Below, piece after piece: positions 25,976 through 37,700 of a stretch of DNA of 64,000 nt. Position 1 is the stretch's first letter, and the number at the start of each line of letters is the position of its first letter. The stretch is from positions 683,549 through 747,548 of the forward strand of contig CM037868.1 of assembly GCA_021292105.1 (NCBI GenBank). The letters run 5' to 3'. The notes beneath the pieces were generated by a model, which saw nothing but the letters and a program-made list of their open reading frames with translations, ran no database searches and was not told the DNA's origin. Source of the stretch: Anadara kagoshimensis. Lineage: Eukaryota > Mollusca > Bivalvia > Arcoida > Arcidae. A program made the position numbers and the translations under genes.

Positions 25976-27640
25976 GTATTAATATTACATATTTCTATTA
26001 TATTTCTGTAATGCAAGATTCAAATTTGTCTAGTCACATGTGAATGTAAATAAAATCTATACTGTGTTTTATTACATGGTAATGAATGTTTTTTCTATTG
26101 TGTCATTTTGCAACAAATGACGCCATTGTATATCTTAAAACCATTTTCCACTTCTTTGTCAGTCAACATGTGACTGTATTCTGACTTTGTTTCCATGTAT
26201 TAATTAAAACATAACATTTTTTTCATGGGTATTAAAGTCAGTTGAAAGATTTGTTACTCTGAAAAAAAAATTATAATTGAAATGACCAAGACCAGCCTAT
26301 ATTTCATTTTCATGTATCAAGTAATATATTAATTTGCCCTCATGCCCACATGACAGATTGGCTTACTCCAACCTCATGCAGTCATTCCAGAAATAATCGT
26401 ATTGCTTATATTCCTTTAAACGGTCAAAAATGAAATTTTAAAATCAGACTCTTTTATGTCTCTTAAAAACAAAGATGTATATGTACAGAATTAAAAAATG
26501 AATTATTACACACACCAAATTCGAAATAAAAAAATTATGATAACAGCTGGATAATTTCATACTTTCAACAATAAAGTCATATAAAACTGTTCTAAGTGAC
26601 TATTATTTTGCTGGTTTTAGCATTAATTACAGAAAAGGCAAATGTTGTTTGTAAGAACTTGTCCGGTCGAGTGATAATATATCCTGGATAAATGCTTATA
26701 TGCAATCTGAAATCGTGGAACTTTATCCATGTTAGGAGGTTAGGCATTATGGAGGTTAGAAATTAACAACTGTGCGCTATTAACACTGAATAAATCCGAA
26801 CAGAATTTTACATCATTTTAATACTAAGAAGACATATGCCACTGTTTTTCAACGTAGTTTTTCAGAAAATGGTATAACAGAGGTTAGTTCCTTATATGAG
26901 ACTTTGAAAAATTCTATCTCAATATTGGATTTAAAGACATGATTTAAAAATTCCTATCTAATATAAAGTTTCCCCCTGTACTCTTAGGCCATCATTGTAA
27001 TCTGAAATAAGTTTCATATCTTTATTGCTTTTAGTTATGAATTCCGCACGTAATGAAATATCTGTTACAGGTTAGGATTTTTTCCGACACATGTAAAATA
27101 AACGGTTCAAAATTTTGAATAATCACTTTTAGAAAATCTACTTGGTTCAAGACCCTATCTGATGTTAAGAAATAAATCTGATAGAATTTGTAAAATGGTT
27201 CCATTTAAAAACTATAATATCAGCTCTGAAAGTTTACATATTGCTATTGCAACATGCTCAAACGTCACATTTTCCTTCCAGAATCTGTCTCCACGGACAA
27301 GAAAAACCATTGTCAACGTTAAACATTATGGTATTATTTTGGAATGACTGCATGGTATATTCTGCTGCATAGACTTTTAAAATTAAAATGTAGATTTCGT
27401 TTTATATACATGTACTGTATGACCCATATTTGTCAATTAAACAATAAAAAAAATTTCTGTAACATAAATGGCATTATTCATATGATACTGTGTTATATTT
27501 GATGTTTTATTGCTGAATATACTAATATTCTACTGTAGAAATTTTAGAAATCTTTTTTTTTTTTAAAATAACCTTTTTCAACTTATAATTGATTTATTCA
27601 TGTTAATTTAAAAAAAATTAAAGGGAAATAACCACTACAG
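25976..27640. other. AT-rich non-coding interior of inner element
   Basis: No gene recognised. The 61-codon frame at 27162-27347 has no motif or splice context that persuades me. Confidence 0.4.
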
Positions 27641-27826
27641 AGAATTGTTACAAATGTATTAAATTATAGGTTTTTTGTATTTGAAAGGGAGATAACCATT
27701 ATAGAAAATTGTTAAATTACAGTTTTTTGTAATACAAACATTACAAAGTAAAGAGAGATAACTCTAATTACTTTGTTATATTACAGATAATTGTAATATT
27801 ACAATATTTAGTAAGTCCCTGGACTG
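27641..27826 (-). repeat. Inner element right end with ATATTACA motifs
   Basis: Contains aaattacagttttttgtaat, tatattacagataattgtaa and tattacaatatttagtaagt, ending in GTAAGTCCCTGGACTG, the inverted copy of the left terminus. Repeated gagataac(t/c) phrases occur at 27625, 27688 and 27765. Confidence 0.75.
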
Positions 27827-27831
27827 AAACA
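27827..27831. repeat. Right target-site duplication of inner element
   Basis: AAACA, the copy of 5805-5809. The 104-bp array unit resumes directly after it (aagccagtaggttcaatcta). Confidence 0.85.
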
Positions 27832-27870
27832 AAGCCAGTAGGTTCAATCTAGCGTTTTACAACGTGGGTT

Positions 27871-29672
27871 AAACTAAAATAACTGACTAAGTTATAGTAC
27901 GCCAGTGGTTTCATTCTGTATATAGAGCATGTCAAACTAAAATAACTGACTATGTTATAGTACGCCAGTGGTTTCATTCTGTATATAGAGCATGTCAAAC
28001 TAAAATAACTGACTATGTTATAGTACGCCAGTGGTTTCATTCTGTATATAGAGCATGTCAAACTAAAATAACTGACTATGTTATAGTACGCCAGTGGTTT
28101 CATTCTGTATATAGAGCATGTCAAACTAAAATAACTGACTAAGTTATAGTACGCCAGTGGTTTCATTCTGTATATAGAGCATGTCAAACTAAAATAACTG
28201 ACTATGTTATAGTACGCCAGTGGTTTCATTCTGTATATAGAGCATGTCAAACTAAAATAACTGACTATGTTATAGTACGCCAGTGGTTTCATTCTGTATA
28301 TAGAGCATGTCAAACTAAAATAACTGACTATGTTATAGTACGCCAGTGGTTTCATTCTGTATATAGAGCATGTCAAACTAAAATAACTGACTAAGTTATA
28401 GTACGCCAGTGGTTTCATTCTGTATATAGAGCATGTCAAACTAAAATAACTGACTATGTTATAGTACGCCAGTGGTTTCATTCTGTATATAGAGCATGTC
28501 ATACTAAAATAACTGACTATGTTATAGCACAGTGGTTACATTCTATATATGGAGCATGTCAAACTAAAATAACTGACTATGTTATAGTACGCCAGTGGTT
28601 ACATTCTATATATGGAGCATGTCAAACTAAAATAACTGTCTATGTTATAGTGCATTAGTGGTTTCATTCTGTATATGGAGCATGACAGTTGGAAAAATTA
28701 CTATAAGTCATGTCAAACTAAAATAACTGTCTATGTTATAGTACGCCAGTGGTTACATTCTGTATTTAGAGCATGTCAAACTAAAATAACTGACTATGTT
28801 TTAGTACGCCAGTGGTTACATTCTGTATTTAGAGCATGTCAAACTAAAATAACTGACTATGTTATAGTACGCCAGTGGTTACATTCTATATATGGAGCAT
28901 GTCAAACTAAAATAACTGACTATGTTATAGTACGCCAGTGGTTACATTCTATATATGGAGCATGACAAACTAAAATAACTGACTATGTTATAGTACGCCA
29001 GTGGTTTCATTCTGTATATAGAGCATGTCAAACTAAAATAACTGACTATGTTATAGTACGCCAGTGGTTACATTCTATATATGGAGCATGACAAACTAAA
29101 ATAACTGACTATGTTATAGTACGCCAGTGGTTACATTCTGTATTTAGAGCATGTCAAACTAAAATAACTGACTATGTTATAGTACGCCAGTGGTTACATT
29201 CTATATATGGAGCATGTCAAACTAAAATAACTGACTATGTTATAGTACGCCAGTGGTTACATTCTATATATGGAGCATGTCAAACTAAAATAACTGACTA
29301 TGTTATAGTACGCCAGTGGTTACATTCTATATATGGAGCATGTCAAACTAAAATAACTGACTATGTTATAGTACGCCAGTGGTTACATTCTATATATGGA
29401 GCATGTCAAACTAAAATAACTGACTATGTTATAGTGCGCCAGTGGTTACATTCTATATATAGAGCATGTCAAACTAAAATAACTGTCTATGTTATAGTAC
29501 GCCAGTGGTTACATTCTGTATTTAGAGCATGTCAAACTAAAATAACTGACTATGTTATAGTACGCCAGTGGTTACATTCTATATATAGAGCATGTCAAAC
29601 TAAAATAACTGACTATGTTATAGTGCATCAGTGGTTTCATTCTGTATATGGAGCATGACAGTTGGAAAAATT
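27871..29672 (+). repeat. 63-bp tandem array, ~28 copies
   Basis: Unit aactgactatgttatagtac, gccagtggtttcattctgta, tatagagcatgtcaaactaa, aat (63 bp). The left part is homogeneous (ggtttcattctgtatata), the right part uses ggttacattct(a/g)tat variants. Because 63 is divisible by 3, long stop-free frames appear on both strands (for example 217 codons, minus strand, of a 21-residue repeat). These are artefacts. Two breaks at about 28681-28712 and 29655-29686 carry catgacagttggaaaaatta ending tcatg. Confidence 0.95.
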
Positions 29673-29686
29673 ACTATAAGTCATGT

Positions 29687-30115
29687 TGTAAAACGCTAGA
29701 TTGATCCAACTGGCTTTGATTTGGAGGCCAGTGGTTTCGTTCCTGACTGTTATATACTTGGTATTCTTGCAATAATAGTATAACCCACGTTGTAAAACGC
29801 TAGATTGAACCTACTAGCTTTGATTTAGAGGCCAGTGGTTTCGTTTCTGACTGTTATATACTTGGTATTCTTGCAATAATAGTATAACCCACGTTGTAAA
29901 ACGCTAGATTGAACCTACTGGTTTTGATTTAGAGGCCAGTGGTTTCGTTCCTGACTTTCATTTACTTAGTTTTCGGATAATAATATTATTACCTACGTTG
30001 TAAAACGCTAGATTGAACCTACTGGCTTTGATTTAGAGGCCAGTAGCTTCGTTCTTGACTTTCGTATACCAGGTATTCGGGTAATTATAATATGCTATTA
30101 ACACTAGGTTGGACC
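29687..30115 (-). repeat. 104-bp array, right subterminal (inverted)
   Basis: About four units in inverted orientation to 4788-5809 (gttgtaaaacgctagattga ... gaggccagtggtttcgttcc). The outermost units are the most diverged, mirroring the left end. This defines the element as symmetric. Confidence 0.92.
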
Positions 30116-30342
30116 TACTAAACCCTTGCGGACTTAATAAATCTATTTATCCATAATTTAGATATTAATTATAATTTTTTATTTATTTCTTTATTTATTT
30201 ATTTATTTATTGTGTTAACAATATCATTCGAATATTATGATTAGACTTTGGTGCTCGAAAAATGGCGGGATCACCAATTACAGAAACCAAACACAGTTTT
30301 TGATTACGTCACGGCCGAAGCTACTGGCTTTTAGTGTCTCCC
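30116..30342 (-). repeat. Outer element right terminal inverted repeat
   Basis: Inverted copy of 4571-4787, ending AGTGTCTCCC. Near-identity over the outer 135 bp. Confidence 0.85.
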
Positions 30343-30352
30343 TTGAGAAAAG
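30343..30352. repeat. Right target-site duplication of outer element
   Basis: TTGAGAAAAG, identical to 4561-4570. Confidence 0.88.
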
Positions 30353-30500
30353 TGAGAAAAGTGGTGGACGCGCGGCGTCAAATGATTTGGACGTACGGTC
30401 TATGGAATTTTTCCACAATTTTCTATGACGTCATAATACATACGTGTTACCTATAGACGGGAAATTCCCGGCGCTTCGCGTTGGGACATTTCCCGTATTA
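30353..30500. repeat. Short palindromic relic ggaaattccc...gggacatttccc
   Basis: acgggaaattcccggcgctt and gttgggacatttcccgta form an imperfect hairpin around 30457-30500, at the junction with the next dispersed repeat. Possibly the end of an older insertion. Confidence 0.4.
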
Positions 30501-30950
30501 CCTTTTTGTATAGGCATGTATATTAGAATGTTGTAGGTATTGATACAACAATCATTTTGTTGTATAAAAAAGGTTATGTTTCAAAGGTCAACGGGTCACA
30601 TATGCGAAACAATACGGAAATATTTAATTATCTCAAAAACTAAAACTTTTTGTACGTATATTAGAATGTTGTAGGTTTCGATACAACGATTATTTTGATG
30701 TATAAAAAAAGGTTATGGGTTTAAAGGTCAGGGTCAAATATGCGAAACAATACTGAAATAGTTAATTATCTTGAAAACTATAAACTTTTTGTATAGGCAT
30801 GTATATTAGAATGTTGTAGGTATTGATACAACGGTCATTATGATGTAAAGAAAAAGTCATTGGGGTTAAGTATTTATGTTTTCTTTAAATCTATCATCTA
30901 GCCATTAGTTATCAGGTGAGGCGTATCAGGCCCATGGGCCTCTTGTTTTC
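30501..30950 (+). repeat. Dispersed repeat tail with ~150-bp internal tandem units
   Basis: Three tandem-like blocks containing ttttgtataggcatgtatat, agaatgttgtaggtattgat and caaaggtca, related to 1640-1790 and 47340-47560. It ends atcaggtgaggcgtatcagg followed by cccatgggcctcttgttt, a terminus also seen in the copy at 11220. Confidence 0.65.
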
Positions 30951-30978
30951 TTTGATCAACCGCTCGCATTCTTCATTG

Positions 30979-30984
<6 letters not shown>

Positions 30985-31034
<50 letters not shown>
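30985..31034. repeat. (CT)n microsatellite
   Basis: Pure tct/ctc run of about 50 bp, preceded by caaccgctcgcattcttcat, a phrase also found before the CT run at about 39016. Confidence 0.95.
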
Positions 31035-31038
<4 letters not shown>

Positions 31039-31384
31039 CATGGCAAGATCCTCGAGAGGGAACATGTGACGGTTCCCTTACTGAAGGTAGGTTGTTTTCT
31101 TATGAATGACCGGTTTCCTTTACCGTCCCCGAATGTAGGTGGTTTTCTTAGGAATGACCGGTTTCCTTTACCGTCCCCGAATTGCATTGATATTTATGTG
31201 AAAGAATCTTGACATAAGTGTAAAATCCCATTACTCTACTCACCCTTACCTAATGGACTATATCCATGCTCGACTTGTAACAACACATCTTAAAGCGTTT
31301 TAATACGACGTCCGATACATTTATGCCATCTAAAAAAGTACAGTTACTGTGCAAATCACTACTGTTTACTGTACGTTTTTGTCG

Positions 31385-31640
31385 ATCGAAAAAATCGAGA
31401 CATCACCGTGTATATGCAGGACTCTAACGCGCCACGTCTACCACGACACGGGACATTATTTTTTAAGTTTCCATCCGAAGGACACCCTGACTTTCATTTC
31501 ATAATGCCTTGTGCTTAGCGAAAGAACAGTTACCACCCACTTTCAAGTCTGGTTAGATCCGGTCGGGGTTCGAACACACGACCTCCCACTTACGGAGCAA
31601 GTAATTTACCAACTTAGCTACCGCATTGGTAGCAATGGTA
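31385..31640 (-). repeat. tRNA-derived SINE, minus strand
   Basis: Read on the minus strand it has the head taccaatgcggtagctaagt and ggaggtcgtgtgttcgaac, then body cccgtgtcgtggtagacgtg, ending near cggtgatgtctcgattttt. A separate plus-strand tail fragment lies at about 31195-31250. Confidence 0.75.
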
Positions 31641-31649
31641 GAGAACAAC

Positions 31650-31690
31650 ATCAAATATAGCCCTTAATATTATTATTATTATTATTATAA
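31650..31690. repeat. (ATT)n microsatellite
   Basis: Run of attattatt at about 31664-31688, downstream of the last predicted exon of the minus-strand lectin gene. Confidence 0.85.
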
Positions 31691-31788
31691 CAATAATGAT
31701 ATAATATAAACTGAACATGTATATAAGAAACATATCAAATCCGTCTTCTTTTGAGTTCCTCTAATCGCCGCAGTATGTTGTATTCGTT

Positions 31789-34700
31789 TCACCTTCCAAA
31801 TCCAAACATTGAGTTGGCGTTGGTTAAGTTGACACTGTAAAATAATCAGAAAAGAAAGAAAAGTTTAGGGTTTTAGTTTTTGAAAGTAAATTTGGCTCTT
31901 AGGTTACAAGTATGAATTTCCGTTCCTTTTTACTTATACCAATTGATATAGCTTCACCGAAATTAGAAATGTGACCAAATCGTTGCCATTATCAATAAAA
32001 TATGTATTGTAAATTTAAATTAATGTCACTTCGACATGAGGACATGGATTGCTAGATTGTTTTTGATTGATACTTAAGCCTAGGCCTATAGGTTTATAAT
32101 TCACTACCGTAAGTAATTTATTGGTGATAAGTATGTGTTTCTGTGTCCAAATTTCTTTTTATTTACGCTCTTGGCGAATGTAACTATCTAAACAGGAGTT
32201 TCTTGCCCTCGAAGAGCACCCAGCCTCACTTCCTTGCTGGAGGTTTAGCTAAATTTACCCGTTTTTAAATATTGTTTTTTTATTACAACAAATTCTTAAT
32301 ACAATGTATCCCGCTCCCCCACATAAAAAATCCATCGGATCAATTGTTTAAATAGAAAGTACATATCTACATTATATCACAAAGATTGTGTGAAAGTTTT
32401 ATGAAAATCCATTGAAGGGTTTAGGAGGAGTTGCTGATAAGAGATAGGTACCCTAAGGTGTAACGAAAGGACGGACGGACACCCCTATCACTATATACCC
32501 CCCCCCACTTTCTAAGCGGGGGTATAAATATACCGAACATCTTTTTAGATTGCCAACCCATTTATATGTTACTTCATGCTTGAACAGAATTTGATAATGA
32601 CATGTAATAATTATATAGTTTATGTCTGCTTGTATTAAACAATTGTTACAAACTGTGTTACTTCATATATGTTCTTAATTTCGGTAAAATCACGACTGTA
32701 GCTCAGTTGGTATAGTTCTCGCTTCGTATGTGGGAAGTCATGTGATCGAAACCCGGCCGGGTATGACGGAGACTTGAAAAAGGACGCGACTGTTCTTTCG
32801 CCAAATACTCGGCATTTAGAAATGAAATTCACATGATTCAATGGGTCCTTCCAGAACTTAAAAAAACATATAGCCCGTGTCCCGGCTGGCGTGGCATGGT
32901 AAAGAATCCTGCACATAGCTGGTGATGTCTCGATATAAGGGAAATGTTCTTTACTGGGATGTAATTAATTTTGTAGTTTAATGTATATTTCTATTGACAT
33001 AGAACAATCTAGTTTACAAGAAAGTGGAGAATAATAATACTGTGGTGGTCAGTTATAATGCTGTGCTGTCTAAATTTGGTGCTAGTTAAAATATGAAAAT
33101 CCTCCGAAAAAATAAGGCATACTCCCTCATGTGTTTCCTTAGTTAAATTTTGTCAAATATATTTTGGTCCTTTGGATATTTTTTTCAATCCTTGGAAAAT
33201 TTTGCATTTTAAATGCTCTTACATTTAATAACAAAGAATGCATATTATTTTCAACTAATGGAGATAGCAATTGAAGCGTGTAAGATGAACAAATAATTAA
33301 CAGATATCTATCATAACAAAATTCTGAAGTATATTGGTGTTTGCAGATGAGGGTAAGAAAAAAACAGTTAATAAGGTATACCCAAGCTAGAAATCTAAGA
33401 AATTGACAGGTTTGTTAAATGGAAAAAAATGGTTTCACAATTATGGTCCAAACACTACTGATGTGAAACGAATTCCGAAACGGCCGTCTAGTTCTGTTGG
33501 TTGGTTGGTTGGTTGAATGTTGCTTAACGTCGCATCAGCAATTTTTCAGCTATTCGCGCCGAGAACTATTTTATTAATCTCTATGGGTTAATCTATGAAC
33601 AATTTAACAAATAATTAACAGATATTTATCATAACGAAATTCGGAAGTATATTGGTGTTTGCAGATGAGGGTATGAAAAAACAACCAGTTAATAAAGTAT
33701 ACCCAGCTAGAAATCTAAGAAATTGACAGGTTTGTTAAATGGAAAAAAATGGTTTCACAATTTTGGTCCAAACACTACTGATGTGTCAAAACGAATCGTA
33801 TAGTGCTGTAACACTGATATATTATGTAACATATCCAACTAAACAAATAATGTATTTAAATATAAATAGATTATAGTCTAATCTGCCTTAAAGGCACCGC
33901 TATGTAAGAGCTACCTGCTTATTAAAGAGAGTAGAATTGTATCCAAATTGTTCTTTATCCATATTAATTGAACTTGTATATAAGGACCACCTGCCCATAA
34001 GGCCACTTTTACAGGCTCCCTATGATGGCCTTTATAGACTGGTGTGACTGTACTCAAAATAATTCTGATAATCTTAAGTGACGGCTACAGAAGACAAAAC
34101 GTAGTAAAGTGAAGACAAGAGGAGTCCACAAGTATATCACGTGGCCATACCTTTTTTCACAGATCGCTCCATAACCGGAGCTACAAGAAGTATCATACCA
34201 ATATGATGCACTGGTATAAGGATAAAAAGATGCACAATTTGAATTGTTATTTCGTGAGGGGTGACCTGGCCACCAATTAGTGTATCCACTCTCTAGAGAT
34301 TTCCCGTCTGTCGCCCAACGCCATTGACCTTCTTTATAATAGTCTCTTGCACTAATCCAAAAAACGTTTTCTGAAACAAAAAATATTGAAATGGTTAACT
34401 TTTCAAAGTAAATGAGTCAACGTTAAAAAATAGTCTATGTAAAACACTATAACAAACGCTACACTAAGATGACCTTTAATTACAAGTCTATAGAGAAATT
34501 TTAACACGGGATTTCCCATAGATTTTCATAAATGCCTGCCAATGAATCAATTAATCTGGACTGGAATGTAGTTGATTAATAGTAACACATGAGCATGGGT
34601 TCGAGGTTAAAGTTGATCTTGCTCATGTGTCACTTTAGACAAATTACTAACCATTCCAAGCTTATAGTAAACGGTCATAATCTATACATTTACAATCAGC

Positions 34701-37700
34701 CAAGAAGATATTTACTAAAGAATTAAATTGTCAAATAACTTACTATAACCTGTGACATTATCCATTCCGTAAAGCATTCTACCGACTCTGTGTAAGAATA
34801 GTTGTCTGTCTATTGTGTGTATAGAAGCTAGATTTGCATTTTTTGAACGACACAGATCCTAAAATAAACCAACGAAACTTGCGTGTAATAACGCCTAACT
34901 TAAGCAAATTAATGTGATATTTTTATAAAAGGGTATTGACTGTTAAACCCCGTTAAAATGATTTACTCATGGGGGATGCAAATGTTGCAGTATTTCCGGA
35001 AGTTTCATAAACATGGTGGAACATTTAGCATTTTGGTTTGAGAATAAGGAGAATTTTCCTTACTGTGTTGCTCTAAGTCGGGCTTGGTCAATTGATCAAT
35101 GGGCTAGAAAAGGTCCAACAGACTGGAACAACATAATTGTCGACAATTCTCAATGGATTGAGAACTTTCTAATTAGAAAAAAGAAAGTTTGAAATGATTT
35201 GCAATGATTTGGACGATTACTTGGCGCCCAATGAAAAAAACAATATTGTTCGCCAGCCACTAGGCGCTCAAAAGCAGGTGGCTATTACCTTGTACTGGCT
35301 GTCATCAACAACCGATCACAGAACAATCGAGAACTTGTTTATTGTTGGAAAGTTAACAGTAAAAGTTAACAGAGACATGTTTCTTTTTTATCTGGAGATG
35401 ACCTTAAAACTGTCATTAAAGGATACAAGGTTCGATGGGGATTTCCAAATTGTGGAACTATTGATGGAGCACATGTGCCAATCATTGCACCAGCCGAAGC
35501 CCAAGAAGACTACCTGAACAGGAAAGGCTATTATTCGTTGGTTATGCGAGCTGAGCTGTTTGCGACCATAAATATATTTTGCGAAATATAAATATTGGTT
35601 GGCCTGGACGAGTACATGGCACTCGAATTTTCACCTACTCAGAAAGCTTTCACATGGGCGAAAAGAGAACGTTGTTTCCTATTTGGATAAAAGAGTTCAG
35701 TTTAAAGGGAGCGAAATATTCATGCACATTGTATTGCTTGGTGTGCCTATCGCCTAAAACCATGGCTATTGAAACCATTTTTCTTCAGCATGACTTCAAT
35801 TATCAGTTAAGCAGGACCAGGATGACAAAAATTCGTTCGAAAGGTCGATGGAAATATCTAGACATTGATGTTAAGTTTGCGTGTGCAGTAATAGCTACGT
35901 GTGTGGTAATATTTTTGCATACCTGTGTAAATTATGTTGCGCGATCACATGACGAAAAATACACTAGGCGTAAATATACACATCTGCAACAGTAACTTTG
36001 TATCTGGTCTGAGAAGGTGCAAATATACTCGGGTGTACATTTGCACATGTGTATATTCACTCTTGCATATATACAATTGCGTTCACATACTCAAATTTAC
36101 ACCCGCATATATGCAACATCTGCATTCCATTAGTAAATCAGCGCATGTGAATGGGGTTTGCTTAAGATTTAAAAGACCAAATGCGATATAATACTACCGA
36201 GGGAAATCTTCGATACGTGTTGTTATTAATATGACAAAACGTAGACAGTAGGTACCGTATTGTATGAAAAACTAAGTTCAAACTATTAACTGTCTTTTGT
36301 GTTTCGGGTATGGGGTAAACTTTGCACACGATCTAACATTTTACATGACTAATGTGTATACTATAATTTTTTTTTTATTGTAAAGGTCAGGGTATCTCAG
36401 TTGGCAAAACAGTCGCCTATATAGTGTGAGAGGTCCGGGTTCGATCTCCGAACCTACCCTGCATTTTTTGCTCCTTCCTGTTACAGTTTGGTGATCAATG
36501 TGAACCTTGAATGTGGTGGACCGGCAATGTTGCGGTCATATAATGTACATTCGAGGGAGTTTGGTTGAGATTTCCCCGTGTTGTGACCATGAGGAACTCA
36601 CAATTACAGGGGATGATTGCAGCGGTCTTTGTTGCTCAGTTGTAAGAGCGCTCGCCTATAGTGTGAGAGGTCCCGTACACTAGTATGCTTACGTTGATTG
36701 TATATTCAGTTAACAAACCTCGGCATCTTGCCAGGTAAAGGTTCCTGTTACAAAAGTAAAACATGATCCGCCATGGTCTATCCAACCTTGGTCACACAGG
36801 TCTAGACTTCTAACATCTGTAATAGTCAAAACAAACATTCTGTTTCTTCGAGGATATCACAAACTCAGTAAGCAATAATTGTGTATTGTTGTCAGAGATT
36901 TATTCTTGTCTTAATTTTCTGCTACTAGTATTTAAAATTTGAAATTCATAAAAAACTAAGGTATACTTCTTCATGCAATTTTTTTCCTAAATTTGGTAAA
37001 CTATATTTTTTCCTTTTGGGAATTTTTTAACGTCTTGGTAAAAAAATGATGTCACAATTTTGGTCAAAGCACAACTGATGAGGGATTGTGTTCCAAAACG
37101 ATTCGTCTAGTGTCGTAAAATAAAAACTTGTACAATATGTAATACTAATCCATGTCCAAATCAAAATCCAGAAGCAAAATAAAATTTTTGAAACTAAAAA
37201 AAATACGTTAAACACGTGGACTTTTACAATGGAAGTGAGGCTGGGAGCTCCGGAAGTGTAAATATCTCTTATTTAGCTAGCTACATCCGCATTGTGTGCA
37301 ATGAGAATTGTGTGAAAGGAACAAGGAACTATAGGCGTCAAATATATCCAGGACAATCCTGGACACAATGACATCAAACTTATCAACAATACTGTGAAGA
37401 CGGCCTTAAAACGTTTTGAGGGCTTTGATAAGCCTTGGTTTAGTGTAACGTTTAGTGTTTTAATATATAATATGTCATTGTGGTAATGTCCATCGTATAA
37501 AAAACATAGAGAGCCCTAGATTATTGCATTATACAATGCTATCTTTTCTAAAGGCTCGTTGATAGAAATAGACATGAGAAATTATAATACTGAAATATGA
37601 TATTTTTAATACATGTTGATAGTTGCATAATGTATTTATCTCTCTAAGTGCCAGAAAATGATACACGTTTTCAAATGATTGTTTACGGTTTTCAAACAAC

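Larger units (their letters stand above)
5810..27826. mobile_element. Inner 22-kb TIR element nested in the outer one
   Basis: Begins CAGTCCAGGGACTTACTAAA and ends with its exact reverse complement (20/20). Weaker terminal similarity continues to about 50 bp through a shared TGTAATATTAC and TCTGTAA. It is flanked by AAACA and fits an empty site seen in neighbouring array units. CAG...CTG ends with a 5-bp duplication would suit some hAT-like groups, but no transposase is recognisable in its 22,017 bp, which are instead AT-rich sequence, three satellite or inverted-repeat blocks and SINEs. It is therefore either a very large non-autonomous element or one whose multi-exon transposase has decayed. 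Confidence 0.85.
4571..30342. mobile_element. Giant outer TIR element (25.8 kb as it stands)
   Basis: The left end begins GGGAGACACTAAAAGCC and the right end is its exact reverse complement. The first ~135 bp are identical between ends, and homology continues through the TTTA/AAAT tract into 104-bp repeat arrays that are inverted relative to each other. It is flanked by a perfect 10-bp duplication TTGAGAAAAG. Removing the 22-kb nested insertion leaves about 3.75 kb made only of terminal repeats plus 104-bp and 63-bp tandem arrays, with no transposase, so it is non-autonomous. Long inverted ends with a 9-10-bp duplication fit Mutator-like elements (8-11 bp) best. The superfamily assignment is inference because no protein is present. 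Confidence 0.85.

Noticed and set aside
27849-28502. Long minus-strand open frame (217 codons) with a 21-residue repeat
   Set aside because: Produced by a 63-bp tandem array whose period is a multiple of three. No start context, no recognised domain, and the opposite strand is open too.
36390-36465. Functional tRNA gene
   Set aside because: A and B boxes are present, but the arms do not pair properly and the copy is part of a repeated SINE structure.
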